Below, piece after piece: positions 36,192 through 46,033 of a DNA stretch of 64,000 nucleotides (its first letter is position 1; each line of letters starts with the position of its first letter). Location: positions 6,949,001 through 7,013,000 of the forward strand of contig CP050293.1 of assembly GCA_014189435.1 (NCBI GenBank), read 5' to 3'. A model generated the notes under the pieces. That model saw only the letters and a program-made list of their open reading frames with translations. It was not told the origin of the DNA and did no database searches. Both the position numbers and the translations under genes were made by a program. This stretch comes from Mesorhizobium loti. Its GTDB lineage: Bacteria; Pseudomonadota; Alphaproteobacteria; Rhizobiales; Rhizobiaceae.

Positions 36192-36455
36192 ATGAGCACG
36201 ATGCATCTTCCGCGGTTCTTGGTTGGGATGTTCACCACGTCGGCCGTGGTGGCGATCTGGACCTACATAGCAGCGGGGTCCGTCTGGAAGGCGCTCGTCT
36301 GGACCGCACTTACGTTGATTATTTTGCAGGTCGGGTATTTCCTCCTGGCTTTCGGGCTTTTCTATCAGCGTTCGACTGAAAGCACGGACGCAAAACCGGA
36401 GCCCGCCAGCCCCGTTAAACCACTGCGTCGAGACGATGGTGTTTCATCGCGGTGA
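36192..36455 (+). CDS. syrA: SyrA/ExoX-type exopolysaccharide production repressor
   Basis: An 87-residue inner-membrane protein with two helices (FLVGMFTTSAVVAIWTYIAAG and TLIILQVGYFLLAFGLFY) and a charged C-terminal tail. The start MHLPRFLVGM and the GYFLLAF segment match the small rhizobial family that includes SyrA, ExoX and PsiA/PsiB-like repressors of exopolysaccharide synthesis. These act post-transcriptionally at the membrane. AGG lies just before ATG 36192. The gene is directly downstream of the repeat array. The symbol reflects resemblance. Confidence 0.75.
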   Translation: MSTMHLPRFLVGMFTTSAVVAIWTYIAAGSVWKALVWTALTLIILQVGYFLLAFGLFYQRSTESTDAKPEPASPVKPLRRDDGVSSR

Positions 36456-36487
36456 ATGCCTAATTACCTGAATCTGCGAGGGGCGAA

Positions 36488-37438
36488 GTGTTCGGCGAGT
36501 CCATTACCGTTCTGATGGTCAATGAGTATCCTGACTACATTGATGCACAAGTATGGGCTGCTGAGCTGAAAACCCGTGTGCCGCAGCTGGAGTTCAGGCT
36601 TTGGCCAGACGCCGGAAACAAAAGTGACATAGATATCGTGCTGATCGACAAGGGCGCCAGTCCTGGCTTTTTTGACGCCATGACGGGGCTAAGCGCCGTC
36701 GTCTATTTGGGGGCCGGTGTCGAGGGGATTGATCTTCAGAGCTTTCCCGAGAGTGTTCCGCTCATCAGGCTCGCAACGCGTGAGCAGGCTTCGGAAGTGG
36801 CGCAGTACATCGTCCTTCGCGTTCTCTGCCAGCAACGGCATGTTGCGGATTACATGAGCCTGCAAGCCCGCAAGCTTTGGAATCCGATCGCGCCGCGGAA
36901 GATCTCCGAGACAAGAATTGTTGTGCTGGGTGCGGGCCGGATCGGTGGCTGGGCCGCAAAGCTGTTTGCGGACTTGGGATACGACACGGCAGTCTGGTCT
37001 CGTCATCAAAAGACGCTTCCCGGTATACATAGTTACTTTGGCCGTGCCCAGCTTGCGGACGCACTCACAAGTCGGGACTACGTTATCTGTTCACTTCCCC
37101 TGACTGGTGACACTCGTGGGATACTGGACTCCAGTGCCTTTGGAAAAATGAAGCGAGGTGCCTACCTTGTGAATGTCGGCAGGGGCGCGCATGTCAACGA
37201 AGCCGCCCTGATCGGCGCTCTCGACGAAGGTCAGCTTTCTGGTGCTTGTCTTGACGTGTTTGAGCGTGAACCGCTGGAGGCTTCATCGCCGTTGTGGACT
37301 CATCCCAGGGTGACCATCACACCTCATGTCGCGAGCTTCTGGGTGGATTCTGGAATCGACCAGGCCGTCGATCTCTGCGGTCAAGTCGCTAGAGGAGAGC
37401 CTCTGTCCAATAGGATCGACCTAGAACGGGGTTATTGA
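36488..37438 (+). CDS. D-2-hydroxyacid dehydrogenase (GhrA-type glyoxylate/hydroxypyruvate reductase)
   Basis: A 316-residue NAD(P)H-dependent reductase. The Rossmann motif VVLGAGRIGGWAAKLFADLGY is near residue 141. VNVGRGAHVNEAAL contains the substrate Arg, DVFEREPL the catalytic Glu and ITPHVASF the catalytic His. The N-terminal half has the GhrA feature YLGAGVEGID. The start is GTG 36488 with GAGGGGCGAA upstream, 32 bases after the SyrA-like gene. It would reduce glyoxylate or hydroxypyruvate. Confidence 0.85.
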   Translation: MFGESITVLMVNEYPDYIDAQVWAAELKTRVPQLEFRLWPDAGNKSDIDIVLIDKGASPGFFDAMTGLSAVVYLGAGVEGIDLQSFPESVPLIRLATREQASEVAQYIVLRVLCQQRHVADYMSLQARKLWNPIAPRKISETRIVVLGAGRIGGWAAKLFADLGYDTAVWSRHQKTLPGIHSYFGRAQLADALTSRDYVICSLPLTGDTRGILDSSAFGKMKRGAYLVNVGRGAHVNEAALIGALDEGQLSGACLDVFEREPLEASSPLWTHPRVTITPHVASFWVDSGIDQAVDLCGQVARGEPLSNRIDLERGY

Positions 37439-38153
37439 ATCGAAGTAGCGTCTTTACCCACTTTAGCAGGTTCCGATATTCATGAAGTGCGGACATCAGC
37501 GCGTGCGTCACCCGGCTATTGCATGGGCAGCCGAGTGGATACCTCCGCATACGGGGCATTAGGGGGACGGCAAGCCTGGAGGGGCCGGTCCCATAAGGAA
37601 TTCAAGCTCAAGGAAGGCGACATGTATACGTGTTCCAAGGGCAAGACCGACGGCGACGAACACGAGCAAGGTGGTCGGCATCCATCGCATTGCCGTCCTG
37701 ATACCTGCCTAGGAGGTGGTGTTCCGGCCGGATATTCCCGGCGCTTCTGCGATCCGGCCGGCCTTAAAAAGCGTGCTGGGGAGCATCCGATGAAGCGGCT
37801 GGCCGTCTTTGGCATGCTCGTGGCCCTGTCGAACCTCTCAAATGCTCCGAGTCCGGCCGGACCGGGCCAGGGCGGTTTCCGGCCTTATGTAGCAAAAGCA
37901 TGCCCTTGACGCTCTGTTCCGCGTGAACCCAGCGGTGTGACGCCGGCCTGCTCGAGATCGGCGATATCGGATCCGCGTTCGCGATCCCTGTAATGCTTCA
38001 CAAAACCTGTGTGGTACACGATTTAGCGCAAAGGTTTCCCGCACTGGGCGTTTTCAAAGACTTGGCTTAGTGCGCGACGTGCCGCATCCCAGGTTCCGGC
38101 TCCTTGACCGCGCATATGGTCTTGCCATGGAGCTTTCCCTATAGTCATGCGCT
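37439..38153. other. Gene-free stretch, possibly decayed
   Basis: These 715 bases have no frame I can support. A 140-codon frame (37487-37909) and its antisense frames have odd Cys/Arg/Pro-rich composition and no recognisable motif; an AGGAGGT at 37711 is not followed by a credible gene. Nothing resembling an RNA gene was seen. It may be the relic of a gene lost before the cyclase at 38154. Confidence 0.4.
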
Positions 38154-40372
38154 GTGGAGCAGGCCCAACATCTTGAACGGAAGCTAGTCGCTATCCTCGC
38201 CGCCGACGTGGTGGGGTACAGCCGGCTGATGGGGCTGGACGAGACTGGCACCCTCTCGCGGCTCAAGGCGCTCCGGCGCGAACTCATCGAACCGTCGATC
38301 GAAGGGTACCATGGCCGCATCGTAAAGCTCATGGGCGACGGTGCTCTGGTCGCGTTCGAGAGCGTCGTCGATGCGGTAGCCTGCGCCGTCGAAATCCAAC
38401 GGGTCGCCGCGCAGCAGAACCTCGGTCTTCCCGAAGATACCCAGCTAGTGTTCCGTATCGGGATCAACCTTGGTGACGTCATCATCGACAAGGACGATTT
38501 CTACGGCGACGGCGTCAACATCGCGGCCCGGCTGGAAGGACTGAGCGATCCTGGCGGCATCGTCATCTCGGGAACGGCCTACGATCAGGCTCACAACAAG
38601 CTCGGCCTGACCTTCAAGTCGCTCGGCGAACGGCGTCTCAAGAACATTCCGGAGCGGGTCCGCGCCTATCGGGTTCTGCTGGAACAGACCGCAGGAGCCA
38701 ATAAGTCGCGCTCTCGGCGATGGCCTGTGATCGGCGCCACGGTGCTCGTTTTGGCTCTGATAGCGGGGATTGCGGTGATGCTCTGGCCGCAAGCGATTGC
38801 CCTGCTGCCCGGTCACGGTTCCCCCCGGTCGGTTCGTCGGTCGGCAAGCCCTCCATCGCCGTGCTACCGTTTACCGATCTTAGCGAGAAGGCAGGCCAGG
38901 ATTATTTTGCGGAAGGGCTCGCAGACGATCTCATCACCGATCTCTCGAAGATCTCGGGGCTCCTCGTCATCGCACGCAACTCCGCGTTCTCCTTCAACGA
39001 TCGATCCCTCGATATCGACAAGATCGCGGAACAGTTGAACGTCCGCTACGTGGTCGAGGGCAGTGTCCGCCGGGAGGGCGACGCAGTCCGGATCAATGTT
39101 CAGCTCATCGATGCCAAAACGGGGAGCAACATCTGGGCCGAGCGCTATGACCGCGATTACTCCAAGATATTTGCCCTTCAGGACGAAGTGATCGGACGCA
39201 TCGTCGACGCTCTCTCGGTGCGCCTGACGGAAGGCGAAAAGGACCAGATCAACCGCCTGCCGACCCGAAATCTCGAAGCGTACGATTTCTACACCCGCGC
39301 CGAGCAGAAAGCATACGCGGTCGACTTCAGGTCTCTCGGTGAGGCTCTGTCCCTCTATAAAAAGGCCATCAAGCTCGATCCTGTGTTCGCGGACGCCTAT
39401 TCGGGCTATGCTCGGGCCACCGTGGACGTGCTCGGCTTTGATTTCCAGACGGTCATGCTCAGCGCCGTCGCCCGCCAGCGCGCCTATGAAGCAGCGGGGC
39501 GGGCACTGGAGCTCAATCCCCAGTCCTCGCGCGCCTATGCAGTTCTCGGCATCCTGCAGATGCTGGATGGCGAAATCGACGAGGCGCTCGCGTCCGTCAA
39601 GAAAGCCGTCGGGCTCGACCCGAACGGCGCGCAGGCGGAGCTCAACCTGGCGATCGTGCTGACCTACGCGGGACAGAACCCGGAGGCGCTGGCGGCGATG
39701 GGACGTGTGTTGCAGCTCGACCCAAAGCCACGCGCCCAAGTCTTCGACTATTACGGCTTCGTGCTCTACATGAACCATCAATACGAGAAGGCACTGCAGG
39801 CGCTGAGCGAAGTTCCGTCGGAGGAGCGCAGCGATATCGGCCTCGAGACGCTTGCCATGGCAAATGCACGGCTTGGCCGCATGGCCGAGGCGCACGATGC
39901 GGCTGCAGCAATCCTGAACAAGGTACCCGAGCAGAACCTCGCTGCTTATCGTGTCGTTTACGCCCACCATCGGCGCGAAGAGGACCTCGATCACCGGCTG
40001 GACGCCCTTCGCGCCGCCGGGATTCCCGAGCGGAGCTTCGATTTTCGCGGGCGGGCGGAGGACCGCCTGGATGCCTCCGCGATACGAGCCCTAACAGGTG
40101 ATCGGACATGGGTCGGACGTCAACACAATGGTGCGACGTTCGTCATGGAGCTGAGTGCAGATGGAGATTTCGCCCTGAGTTCGCAAAGCAGCATCATCAC
40201 CGGCGCGTTCAGCGTGGATGGCAACCTCTTCTGCACGCAATCCACCGCAACCTTGCTCGGCCGCAAGTTCTGCGCCCCGGTCTATCGCAATCCCCAAGGG
40301 AGCAACGAGACGCAGGACGAATATGTTTGGCCGGACTCCGTTTCCGTCTGGTATTTCTCGGTGTCTCGGTGA
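38154..40372 (+). pseudogene. Class III adenylate cyclase-TolB-like-TPR protein, frameshifted
   Basis: A rhizobial-type multidomain cyclase. From GTG 38154 comes a class III nucleotide cyclase domain (ILAADVVGYSRLM and MGDGALVAFE carry the two metal Asp; VNIAARLEGL follows), then one transmembrane helix ([19 protein letters not shown]). In another frame follow a TolB/FlgO-like domain (KPSIAVLPFTDLS to RYVVEGSVRR) and TPR repeats to 40372. The frames join at a six-C run, 38821-38826; a seventh C restores PPVGSSVGKPSIAVLPF. If real, the break leaves a membrane-anchored cyclase without its sensory part. A sequencing error is equally possible. Confidence 0.78.
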
Positions 40373-40414
40373 CGGGCTCCATGCAACTCGCGGGCTCGCA
40401 ACCTCGCGCCTGAG

Positions 40415-40927
40415 CTAATTGGCTGCCTCTCGGGCCTTGAATTCATTCGCCGCCACCGCCGGCCATTGGGCTTCCGCCTTCGCAATGACAGGGGCCGGGT
40501 TGGCATCGAAATCCTCCTCCAAGCCCTCCTTCCCAGAGAAAAGGAAGAGCTTGCCATCGACAATGCGGAAGGCTTCCGGGTCAAGGTTCGCCGATGCCTC
40601 CTTCGCGGACATTCCACCCGTGCAGAAGCCGCCGAACTGAGGAGCGTAGCGCACCGGCTGGGAAATGAAGGCATCACGATGTTGGACGCTGGCGAAATAC
40701 CAGGTCGCTCCGAGCCACTTCTTCGAGATCTTGGGCGAACCCATCGTCGCGCGACCATCTGTGAAATATGCCACCGGATCGTAGCCAAGTATGGCGACGT
40801 TGCCGAAGTATCCGGTGTTCACTCCGTCGCCAGCGTAGGATACCCCAGTGCCGAAGAGCAGGAGAGACGCGGCGGCCAGTCCCGCGCAAAGCATGCTGTC
40901 AAACGTCTTGGAACGGTTCTCTGTCAT
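40415..40927 (-). CDS. Exported YHS-domain protein
   Basis: A 170-residue protein with a signal peptide (LCAGLAAASLLLFGTGVSYA). The YHS domain follows: AILGYDPVAYFTDGRATMGS and ATWYFASVQHRDAFISQPVRYAPQFGGFC, a fold thought to bind metals. GAGAGGAAC lies before ATG 40927; an upstream in-frame start at 40975 gives an Arg-rich extension and is rejected. It is transcribed in the same direction as the ankyrin gene, with a 26-base gap. Precise role unknown. Confidence 0.78.
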   Translation of the reverse strand: MTENRSKTFDSMLCAGLAAASLLLFGTGVSYAGDGVNTGYFGNVAILGYDPVAYFTDGRATMGSPKISKKWLGATWYFASVQHRDAFISQPVRYAPQFGGFCTGGMSAKEASANLDPEAFRIVDGKLFLFSGKEGLEEDFDANPAPVIAKAEAQWPAVAANEFKAREAAN

Positions 40928-40953
40928 GTTCCTCTCCCGTAACCTTCTCGATG

Positions 40954-41622
40954 TCAGTTGCCGAGCGCGATGCACACCTTATACGACGACCCCATCGTCT
41001 CCCTAGGTTGGCATTTTGCGCCGTGCTTCTTGAGCAAGACCATCACGTCGGCGCTCTGAAAAAATGTCGCGCGGCTGAGAGGCGTGTACCCGTATTCCTG
41101 GATTGCCTCTAGCTGTGCGCCGTGCGCGAGCAACAGTTCCGCGATGGCCGTCTGGTTCTCCTCTGCTGCCACATGCAGCGGCGTGATCTTGTGCGTGCTC
41201 AACGCGTCGACCTCGGCCCCGTGGTCGAGCAGCAATTTTGCGATGTCCAGGCTTCCTGAGTAGGCTGCCGCATGTAGCGCGGTGAAGCCACGATCGTTGC
41301 GGGCTTCGATGTCCGCCTTGGCCCCGATCAACGCAATGGAGACCTCGGTCTTGCCGGCAAGCGCCGCATCGATTAGCGGGGTCTGACGGCTCTCGTCGCG
41401 ATCGTTCACATTGGCGCCTTGTGCCAAGAGTTCGGCAACCTTTCTGGCATCGCCCTCCCGAGCAGCGTCGTTGAGCGGCCCGGCCGTCACCGCACCGACG
41501 GCAAACCAAGAAATGAAAGCAACGACCAGAGCCCGACTGACAAGCAGAAGCCAACCGGTTTCGAAAAGCCTGACCCGGATCGGGAAGGCCATCGGCAGCA
41601 ACAATCGCCTGTAGACCGTCAT
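40954..41622 (-). CDS. Periplasmic ankyrin-repeat protein
   Basis: A 222-residue protein with an N-terminal membrane segment or signal peptide (GWLLLVSRALVVAFISWFAVGAVTA) followed by about five ankyrin repeats. Repeat consensus is visible in DRGFTALHAAAYSGSLDIAKLLLDHGAEVDA and THKITPLHVAAEENQTAIAELLLAHGA split over 41130-41310. Ankyrin proteins bind other proteins. It lies upstream of the YHS gene on the same strand and may form an operon with it. Confidence 0.75.
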   Translation of the reverse strand: MTVYRRLLLPMAFPIRVRLFETGWLLLVSRALVVAFISWFAVGAVTAGPLNDAAREGDARKVAELLAQGANVNDRDESRQTPLIDAALAGKTEVSIALIGAKADIEARNDRGFTALHAAAYSGSLDIAKLLLDHGAEVDALSTHKITPLHVAAEENQTAIAELLLAHGAQLEAIQEYGYTPLSRATFFQSADVMVLLKKHGAKCQPRETMGSSYKVCIALGN

Positions 41623-41938
41623 CGTCTAACCCTCCGGGCGCTCGCCCGCGGATGGACGTGTATAAGATCAGTCTAATACATTTGGCGCAGCGGAGCCATA
41701 GGGTGTCCAGATTGTGCGCGAGTCGGCGGCTGAGCTTCTTCCCGGAGGTGCCGGAACGCGAGATCCACTCCCAGTTGCCCCACCGTTCCGCTGCATGCCG
41801 GGTAGATCTCTCTGGGTGTTGGAATGGCGACTTTGGAAAAATCTCGGGGGCCAGAACTGCGAATCACCACCGTCCGGTTTGGCTTCTTCTCGTGTTTCCA
41901 AACCGTCGTACGGCTGGAACAGCCAGCTCTATGGCTCG

Positions 41939-41967
41939 TGAATGAGTGCAATTATTGCACTCATTCA
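41939..41967. promoter_or_regulatory. Perfect 14-bp inverted repeat
   Basis: The arms TGAATGAGTGCAAT (41939-41952) and ATTGCACTCATTCA (41954-41967) are perfect with a single central base, in an otherwise gene-free stretch (41623-42017). It lies about 80 bases upstream of the MscS remnant and is followed by AAAA. It could be an operator or a factor-independent terminator for a transcript now lost. Nothing else supportable was seen in this gap. Confidence 0.5.
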
Positions 41968-42017
41968 AAACGCCAAATCCTAAAACGGCTCTAAAACGGT
42001 CTTTGAACGGGGTTTGA

Positions 42018-42780
42018 ACAGTCGAGGGCGCCGAGCGTCTCGCAGTTATCTACCTTCTGTTTGCATGGGTGGTATGGAGGCACAGACGCACCATGGCAGC
42101 CGCCGCCGCCGGTCCGCGCCCCAGAAGCCGCTGGCGCACCCGTCTCGCCAAAATATGGCCGGCAATCGTGATCGCGTTCCTGACAATCACCTTGCTCAGC
42201 ACTCAGCCCGCGCTAACCCTGGGAGCATCGCTTCGTGGATCGGCCGTTCTGCTGACCACCTTGATGTTTCTCGCCGCGCCGCATCTCGACGCAATGATCG
42301 GGAACTGGGCGCAGCGCGGATTGGAGTCCCCTGACATCTCGATCTTGGCAGCGGCAGGGCGACAGACCGCCCGCTTCGCCGTCGTGGCTATCATGATTGC
42401 CATGCTGGGAACACTATGGGCGACACCGCTGGCTGCCGGGTTCGGCATAGATCTGCGAGAGGTCGTCAAGGGCGCATCCGGTGTGGCGCTGATCATGTTG
42501 GGGGCGGCGTTTATGTGGAACGTGGTAGGCACGGGGACGGCTCGCGCCATGCGCGCGGAGTTACCCGCAGCGGGTGTCGACGAGGAGGTGGGTGCACCGC
42601 GCTCACGGCTGGGCACGCTGGTGCCGCTGCTCAGCGCGATCGGCAAATCGAGCATTGTGGCCTTGGCGCTGCTCTCGATCCTGGTGTCGATCGGGGTCAA
42701 TGTCTGGCCGCTGATCGCCGGCCTGAGTGTGTTCGGACTTGCCATTGGCTTCGGTTCGCAGACGCTGGTGAAGGACCTAG
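42018..42780 (+). pseudogene. MscS mechanosensitive channel, 5' fragment
   Basis: This frame is open from a stop at 42015 and reads as a membrane protein from its first codons (LAVIYLLFAWVVWRHRR), so the true N-terminus appears already lost; GTG 42069 is only a nominal start. Several helices follow, ending with the MscS pore-domain signature VFGLAIGFGSQTLVKDL. At 42781 an IS1380 element interrupts the gene. The remaining part is at 44397-44900. Joining at the CTAG duplication restores LVKDLVSGLFFLIDDAF in frame. Confidence 0.8.
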
Positions 42781-44396
42781 CCCGTCTTATGCACGACGTT
42801 GCGTCTGAGAGGTTGGCGGATGTAGCCTAAGCGATTGATTTAGCGTAGGATTCGGTTGTCTAAGCCAACCCTGCCACCGCCTCTCGCGAGCCACACCCGC
42901 CATGACCGATGATACGTTGCTGCCGCTCTCATTTCCAGCCGTTGGACGCAAGAAGATCACAGCTGCGTTTGACGGCGGACGCATCACCTCGGATGGTGGC
43001 GTCATGCTTTTGGCAGCGGCCGAGCGACGCCTGCAACTGGCCGACAGGCTGGCCGCCGCGATCCACGATCCGCGCGATCCAGCGCGGGTGACGCACGCCA
43101 TGGCCGACATTGTGCGCGCCCGCATCTTTGCGATCGCATGCGGCTACGAGGATGCCAACGATCTCGACCGGCTGCGCACCGACCCGGCCTTCAAGCTCGC
43201 CTGCGGGCGGCTGCCCGACAGCGGGATTGATCTGTGCTCGCAGCCGACATGCTCGCGCCTCGAGAACCTGCCCGACCTGCGCACCGTCATCCGGCTCGGC
43301 TGGGTGCTGGTCGATCTGTGGCTGTCGAGCTATGCCGCGCCGCCCAAAAGCGTCACGCTCGACATCGACGACACGGTGGATGTCGTTCACGGCCATCAGC
43401 AGCTCTCGCTGTTCAACGCCCATTACGACGAGCGTTGCTTCCTGCCGATCCACATCTACGACGCCGCGACAGGACGCCCGGTCGCCATGATCCTGCGTCC
43501 TGGCAGGACCCCGGCGGGCAAGGAGATCCGCGGCCATCTGCGCCGGCTTGTCCGGCGCATCCGCGCCCGCTGGCCGACCACCCGCATTCTGATCCGCGGC
43601 GATGGCCACTATGGCCGGGCGCAAGTCATGGCATGGTGCGAGGACAATGCGGTCGACTACCTCTTCGGATTGCCCGGCAACAAGGTTCTCCAGCGTCTCG
43701 TTGATGAAGCCGCCGACGATATCCGCACCCGCCGCGCGCTCGAGCAGAAGCCGGTGCTGCGCGGCTATGCCGAGACCCGATACAAGGCGAAATCCTGGAG
43801 GACGGAACGCCGCGCCTGCGCCCGCATCGAGGCAACCACCCTCGGCCTCGACATCCGCTTCGTCGTCACCAATCTCGACAAAGGCTCCGCCGAGCATGTC
43901 TACGATGTGATCTACTGCGCCCGCGGCCAGGCCGAAAACCTGATCAAGATGCACAAGAGCCAGCTCGCCTCCGACCGCACCAGCTGCCGCTCACCGATTG
44001 CCAACCAGGTCCGTCTCGTCCTGCACACCGCCGCATACTGGTTGATGCTCACCCTGCGCGAGGCAGTGCCCACGACCCATCATCTGTGCAACGCCGAGTT
44101 CTCTACACTGCGGCTCAGGCTTCTCAAGCTCGGCGCCCGCGTCACCGAAACCGTCTCGCGCATCCGTCTGGCCTTCGCCGCCGCCTGTCCCGAAGCAAGT
44201 CTGTTCCGAACGATCGCCATCACGCTGCAGCCCGCAGGGCCATGAGCGCCGGGGCATCAAAGCCCCACCGAACCCGATACCTTGACCCTCCAGCGCGTTC
44301 CAAAGTCCAGTCTCAGCTGCGGTGAAAAAGACGCCTCACACCTTCATGACCGAACGCCAAGCGGCAAGGAACCAGGCCGCTCGTGAATAGGACGGG
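42781..44396 (+). mobile_element. IS1380-family insertion sequence, complete
   Basis: The 1616-bp element is bounded by imperfect inverted repeats: CCCGTCTTATGCACGA at the left and, on the complement, CCCGTCCTATTCACGA at the right, 14 of 16 matching. The tetranucleotide CTAG flanks both sides (42777-42780 and 44397-44400) as target duplication. It holds one intact transposase gene and splits an MscS channel gene. The exact repeats argue for a fairly recent insertion. Confidence 0.88.
42902..44245 (+). CDS. IS1380-family DDE transposase
   Basis: A 447-residue transposase. Typical IS1380 features are the N-terminal TAAFDGGRITSDGGVMLLAAAERR, the first catalytic Asp in LDIDDTVDVVHGHQQLS, the second in ILIRGDGHYGRAQVM and the Glu in YCARGQAENLIKMHKSQLASDRT. 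The frame is intact, so the element may still be active. ATG 42902 is about 120 bases inside the left repeat. Confidence 0.9.
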   Translation: MTDDTLLPLSFPAVGRKKITAAFDGGRITSDGGVMLLAAAERRLQLADRLAAAIHDPRDPARVTHAMADIVRARIFAIACGYEDANDLDRLRTDPAFKLACGRLPDSGIDLCSQPTCSRLENLPDLRTVIRLGWVLVDLWLSSYAAPPKSVTLDIDDTVDVVHGHQQLSLFNAHYDERCFLPIHIYDAATGRPVAMILRPGRTPAGKEIRGHLRRLVRRIRARWPTTRILIRGDGHYGRAQVMAWCEDNAVDYLFGLPGNKVLQRLVDEAADDIRTRRALEQKPVLRGYAETRYKAKSWRTERRACARIEATTLGLDIRFVVTNLDKGSAEHVYDVIYCARGQAENLIKMHKSQLASDRTSCRSPIANQVRLVLHTAAYWLMLTLREAVPTTHHLCNAEFSTLRLRLLKLGARVTETVSRIRLAFAAACPEASLFRTIAITLQPAGP

Positions 44397-44900
44397 CTAG
44401 TCTCCGGGTTGTTTTTCCTGATCGACGATGCGTTCCGCTTTGGCGAATATATCGAAACGTCAGGCGCCAAAGGGACCGTAGAGAAAATCTCGGTCCGGTC
44501 GGTTTCGCTACGCCATCAGCGCGGTGCCTTGGCGACAATTCCCTATGGCCAGATTGGCAAGATCCAGAATTTCAGCCGCGACTGGATGATCGAGAAACTG
44601 ACCTTTCGCGTTGCATTGAACACCGATGTCGAGAAAGTCCGCAAGATTTTCAAGAAGATCGGCCAGGATATTTCGGACAATCCGGAACTTGCCGGAGATC
44701 TGCTCGAGCCGTTCAAGAGCCAGGGAATTGCCGAACTTGAGGACGGCACATTGGTCATCCGGGCCAAATTCAAGGCGAAAGCAGGCAAACACATATTGAT
44801 CCGCCGCGCCGCGTTGACCGCAGTACACCAAGCATTTCAGGAACACAGCATTCAGGCCGTCCCAAAGCCACTGACATCTAATTTCGGGGCATCTGCGTGA
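44397..44900 (+). pseudogene. MscS mechanosensitive channel, 3' fragment
   Basis: The rest of the channel gene begins right after the IS1380 element. The sequence LFFLIDDAFRFGEYIETSGAKGTVEKISVRSVSLRHQRG is the MscS beta domain just after the pore helix, followed by IPYGQIGKIQNFSRDW and the C-terminal alpha/beta domain to 44900. A TTG at 44409 is an in-frame codon but is not a plausible start for a functional protein. With both ends affected the channel is surely inactive. Confidence 0.85.
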
Positions 44901-45170
44901 GCATACCGGCTAGTCATGATCGCGCCAGCGGTTGCTACGCACGCTGGCTCCAAGATGCCGCGATCTCCTTTCTCAGCTGCGGATCACCTCGCGGCCGCCG
45001 CCCGCCGCGCCGCTCGCGCGCAGACGCGCGACCACAGTTTGAATGGAAAGGCGATCATCCGCGTTCGTCCGTGAGCGACACGCGCCTATCGATGCACGCA
45101 CCCGGCCGGCATTGTCCTGATCGGCAGGGTGCCGAAGGCGATCGACGGGCGCCAAGAGCCGTATCTGAAT

Positions 45171-45458
45171 CTATGCCCCTTTCACGATTCTCGGTTTGGT
45201 CGGTCGTCGGGATTGGGCGGCGCTCTCGAGGGCCAGGGCCAGCCGCTTCTCGTCTTCGATGGCGCGATCGACTGCCTCAATTTCCTCTTGGAGCGCCTTC
45301 AGCTCGGCTCCGTAGCTGGAGCCGTCGCTGTCCCCGATCTGAAAGCCACTTGCCCGCATTGCGTCGCGAGTATGGTGCACGTTACGGACTCCTTCGCGTC
45401 GAGTCGCGACCAGGATTTCCCTGAACTCATCAAGACGTTCAACATGACTGCGAGTCAT
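45171..45458 (-). CDS. Small hypothetical coiled-coil protein
   Basis: A 95-residue charged protein. AELKALQEEIEAVDRAIEDEKRLALALES predicts a coiled coil in the second half. AGGAGAACGC directly upstream of ATG 45458 gives a good start. The family is not recognised. It lies in a poorly coding stretch between the MscS remnant and IS66; the rest of 44901-45170 holds nothing I can support. Confidence 0.4.
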   Translation of the reverse strand: MTRSHVERLDEFREILVATRREGVRNVHHTRDAMRASGFQIGDSDGSSYGAELKALQEEIEAVDRAIEDEKRLALALESAAQSRRPTKPRIVKGA

Positions 45459-45646
45459 TGCGTTCTCCTATTTCTTCGTCATCGTCGCCGACGGCCATTC
45501 AGAACGGCGGGACCTCGCGGCGCAGAAGGTCTAAATGACTACAGGAGATACTCTCGACAAAGCATGAGTGTAAGCGCGTAGGCATCCCCACGTAGCGTGC
45601 AGGCGGTTGATCGCTCATTTTCAGCATGAATCATGCGGAGAATCCT

Positions 45647-46033
45647 ATGAGCGACAGTATGAGCCATCATCGAACATTCGAGATTTTGACGGCGGAGCCT
45701 GTGCCGTCCCGACGCAAGCCGCGCCATCGGTCGGACGAAGAGAAGGCACGGCTTGTCGCCGAAGCGTTCTCGCCAGGGGGCAATGTCTCGGCGGTTGCGC
45801 GTTCCGAGGGGCTGGACCCCTCGCAGCTCTATGCGTGGCGCCGCAAGGCGCTTTCGTCGGGCATGGTTGCGCCACTGACGGAGGGAGCGAGCAAGCCGGC
45901 GAAGTTCACGCGCTTTGAAGCGGTGGGCAGCGACACGGTGGAAATCGTCATTGGCGACGCAGTGGTGCGCGCCGGCGGCGATGTCGATCCCGATCGCCTG
46001 GCGAGGATCATCCGCGCGGTTCGTAAGGCATGA
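45647..46033 (+). CDS. tnpA: IS66 accessory protein TnpA
   Basis: A 128-residue protein. HRSDEEKARLVAEAFSPGGNVSAVARSEGLDPSQLYAWRRKAL is the helix-turn-helix typical of IS66 OrfA. ATG 45647 with GGAGA upstream is preferred to ATG 45626. It overlaps tnpB by 4 bases. It is needed for IS66 transposition, probably as a DNA-binding helper. Confidence 0.85.
   Translation: MSDSMSHHRTFEILTAEPVPSRRKPRHRSDEEKARLVAEAFSPGGNVSAVARSEGLDPSQLYAWRRKALSSGMVAPLTEGASKPAKFTRFEAVGSDTVEIVIGDAVVRAGGDVDPDRLARIIRAVRKA

Noticed and set aside
37487..37909. 140-codon frame on the plus strand
   Set aside because: Cys/Arg/Gly-rich composition with no motif, and no ribosome site before its start; internal Met positions do not help.
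41652..41945. Overlapping short frames on both strands
   Set aside because: No protein-like composition or start signals; the region is best read as noncoding.
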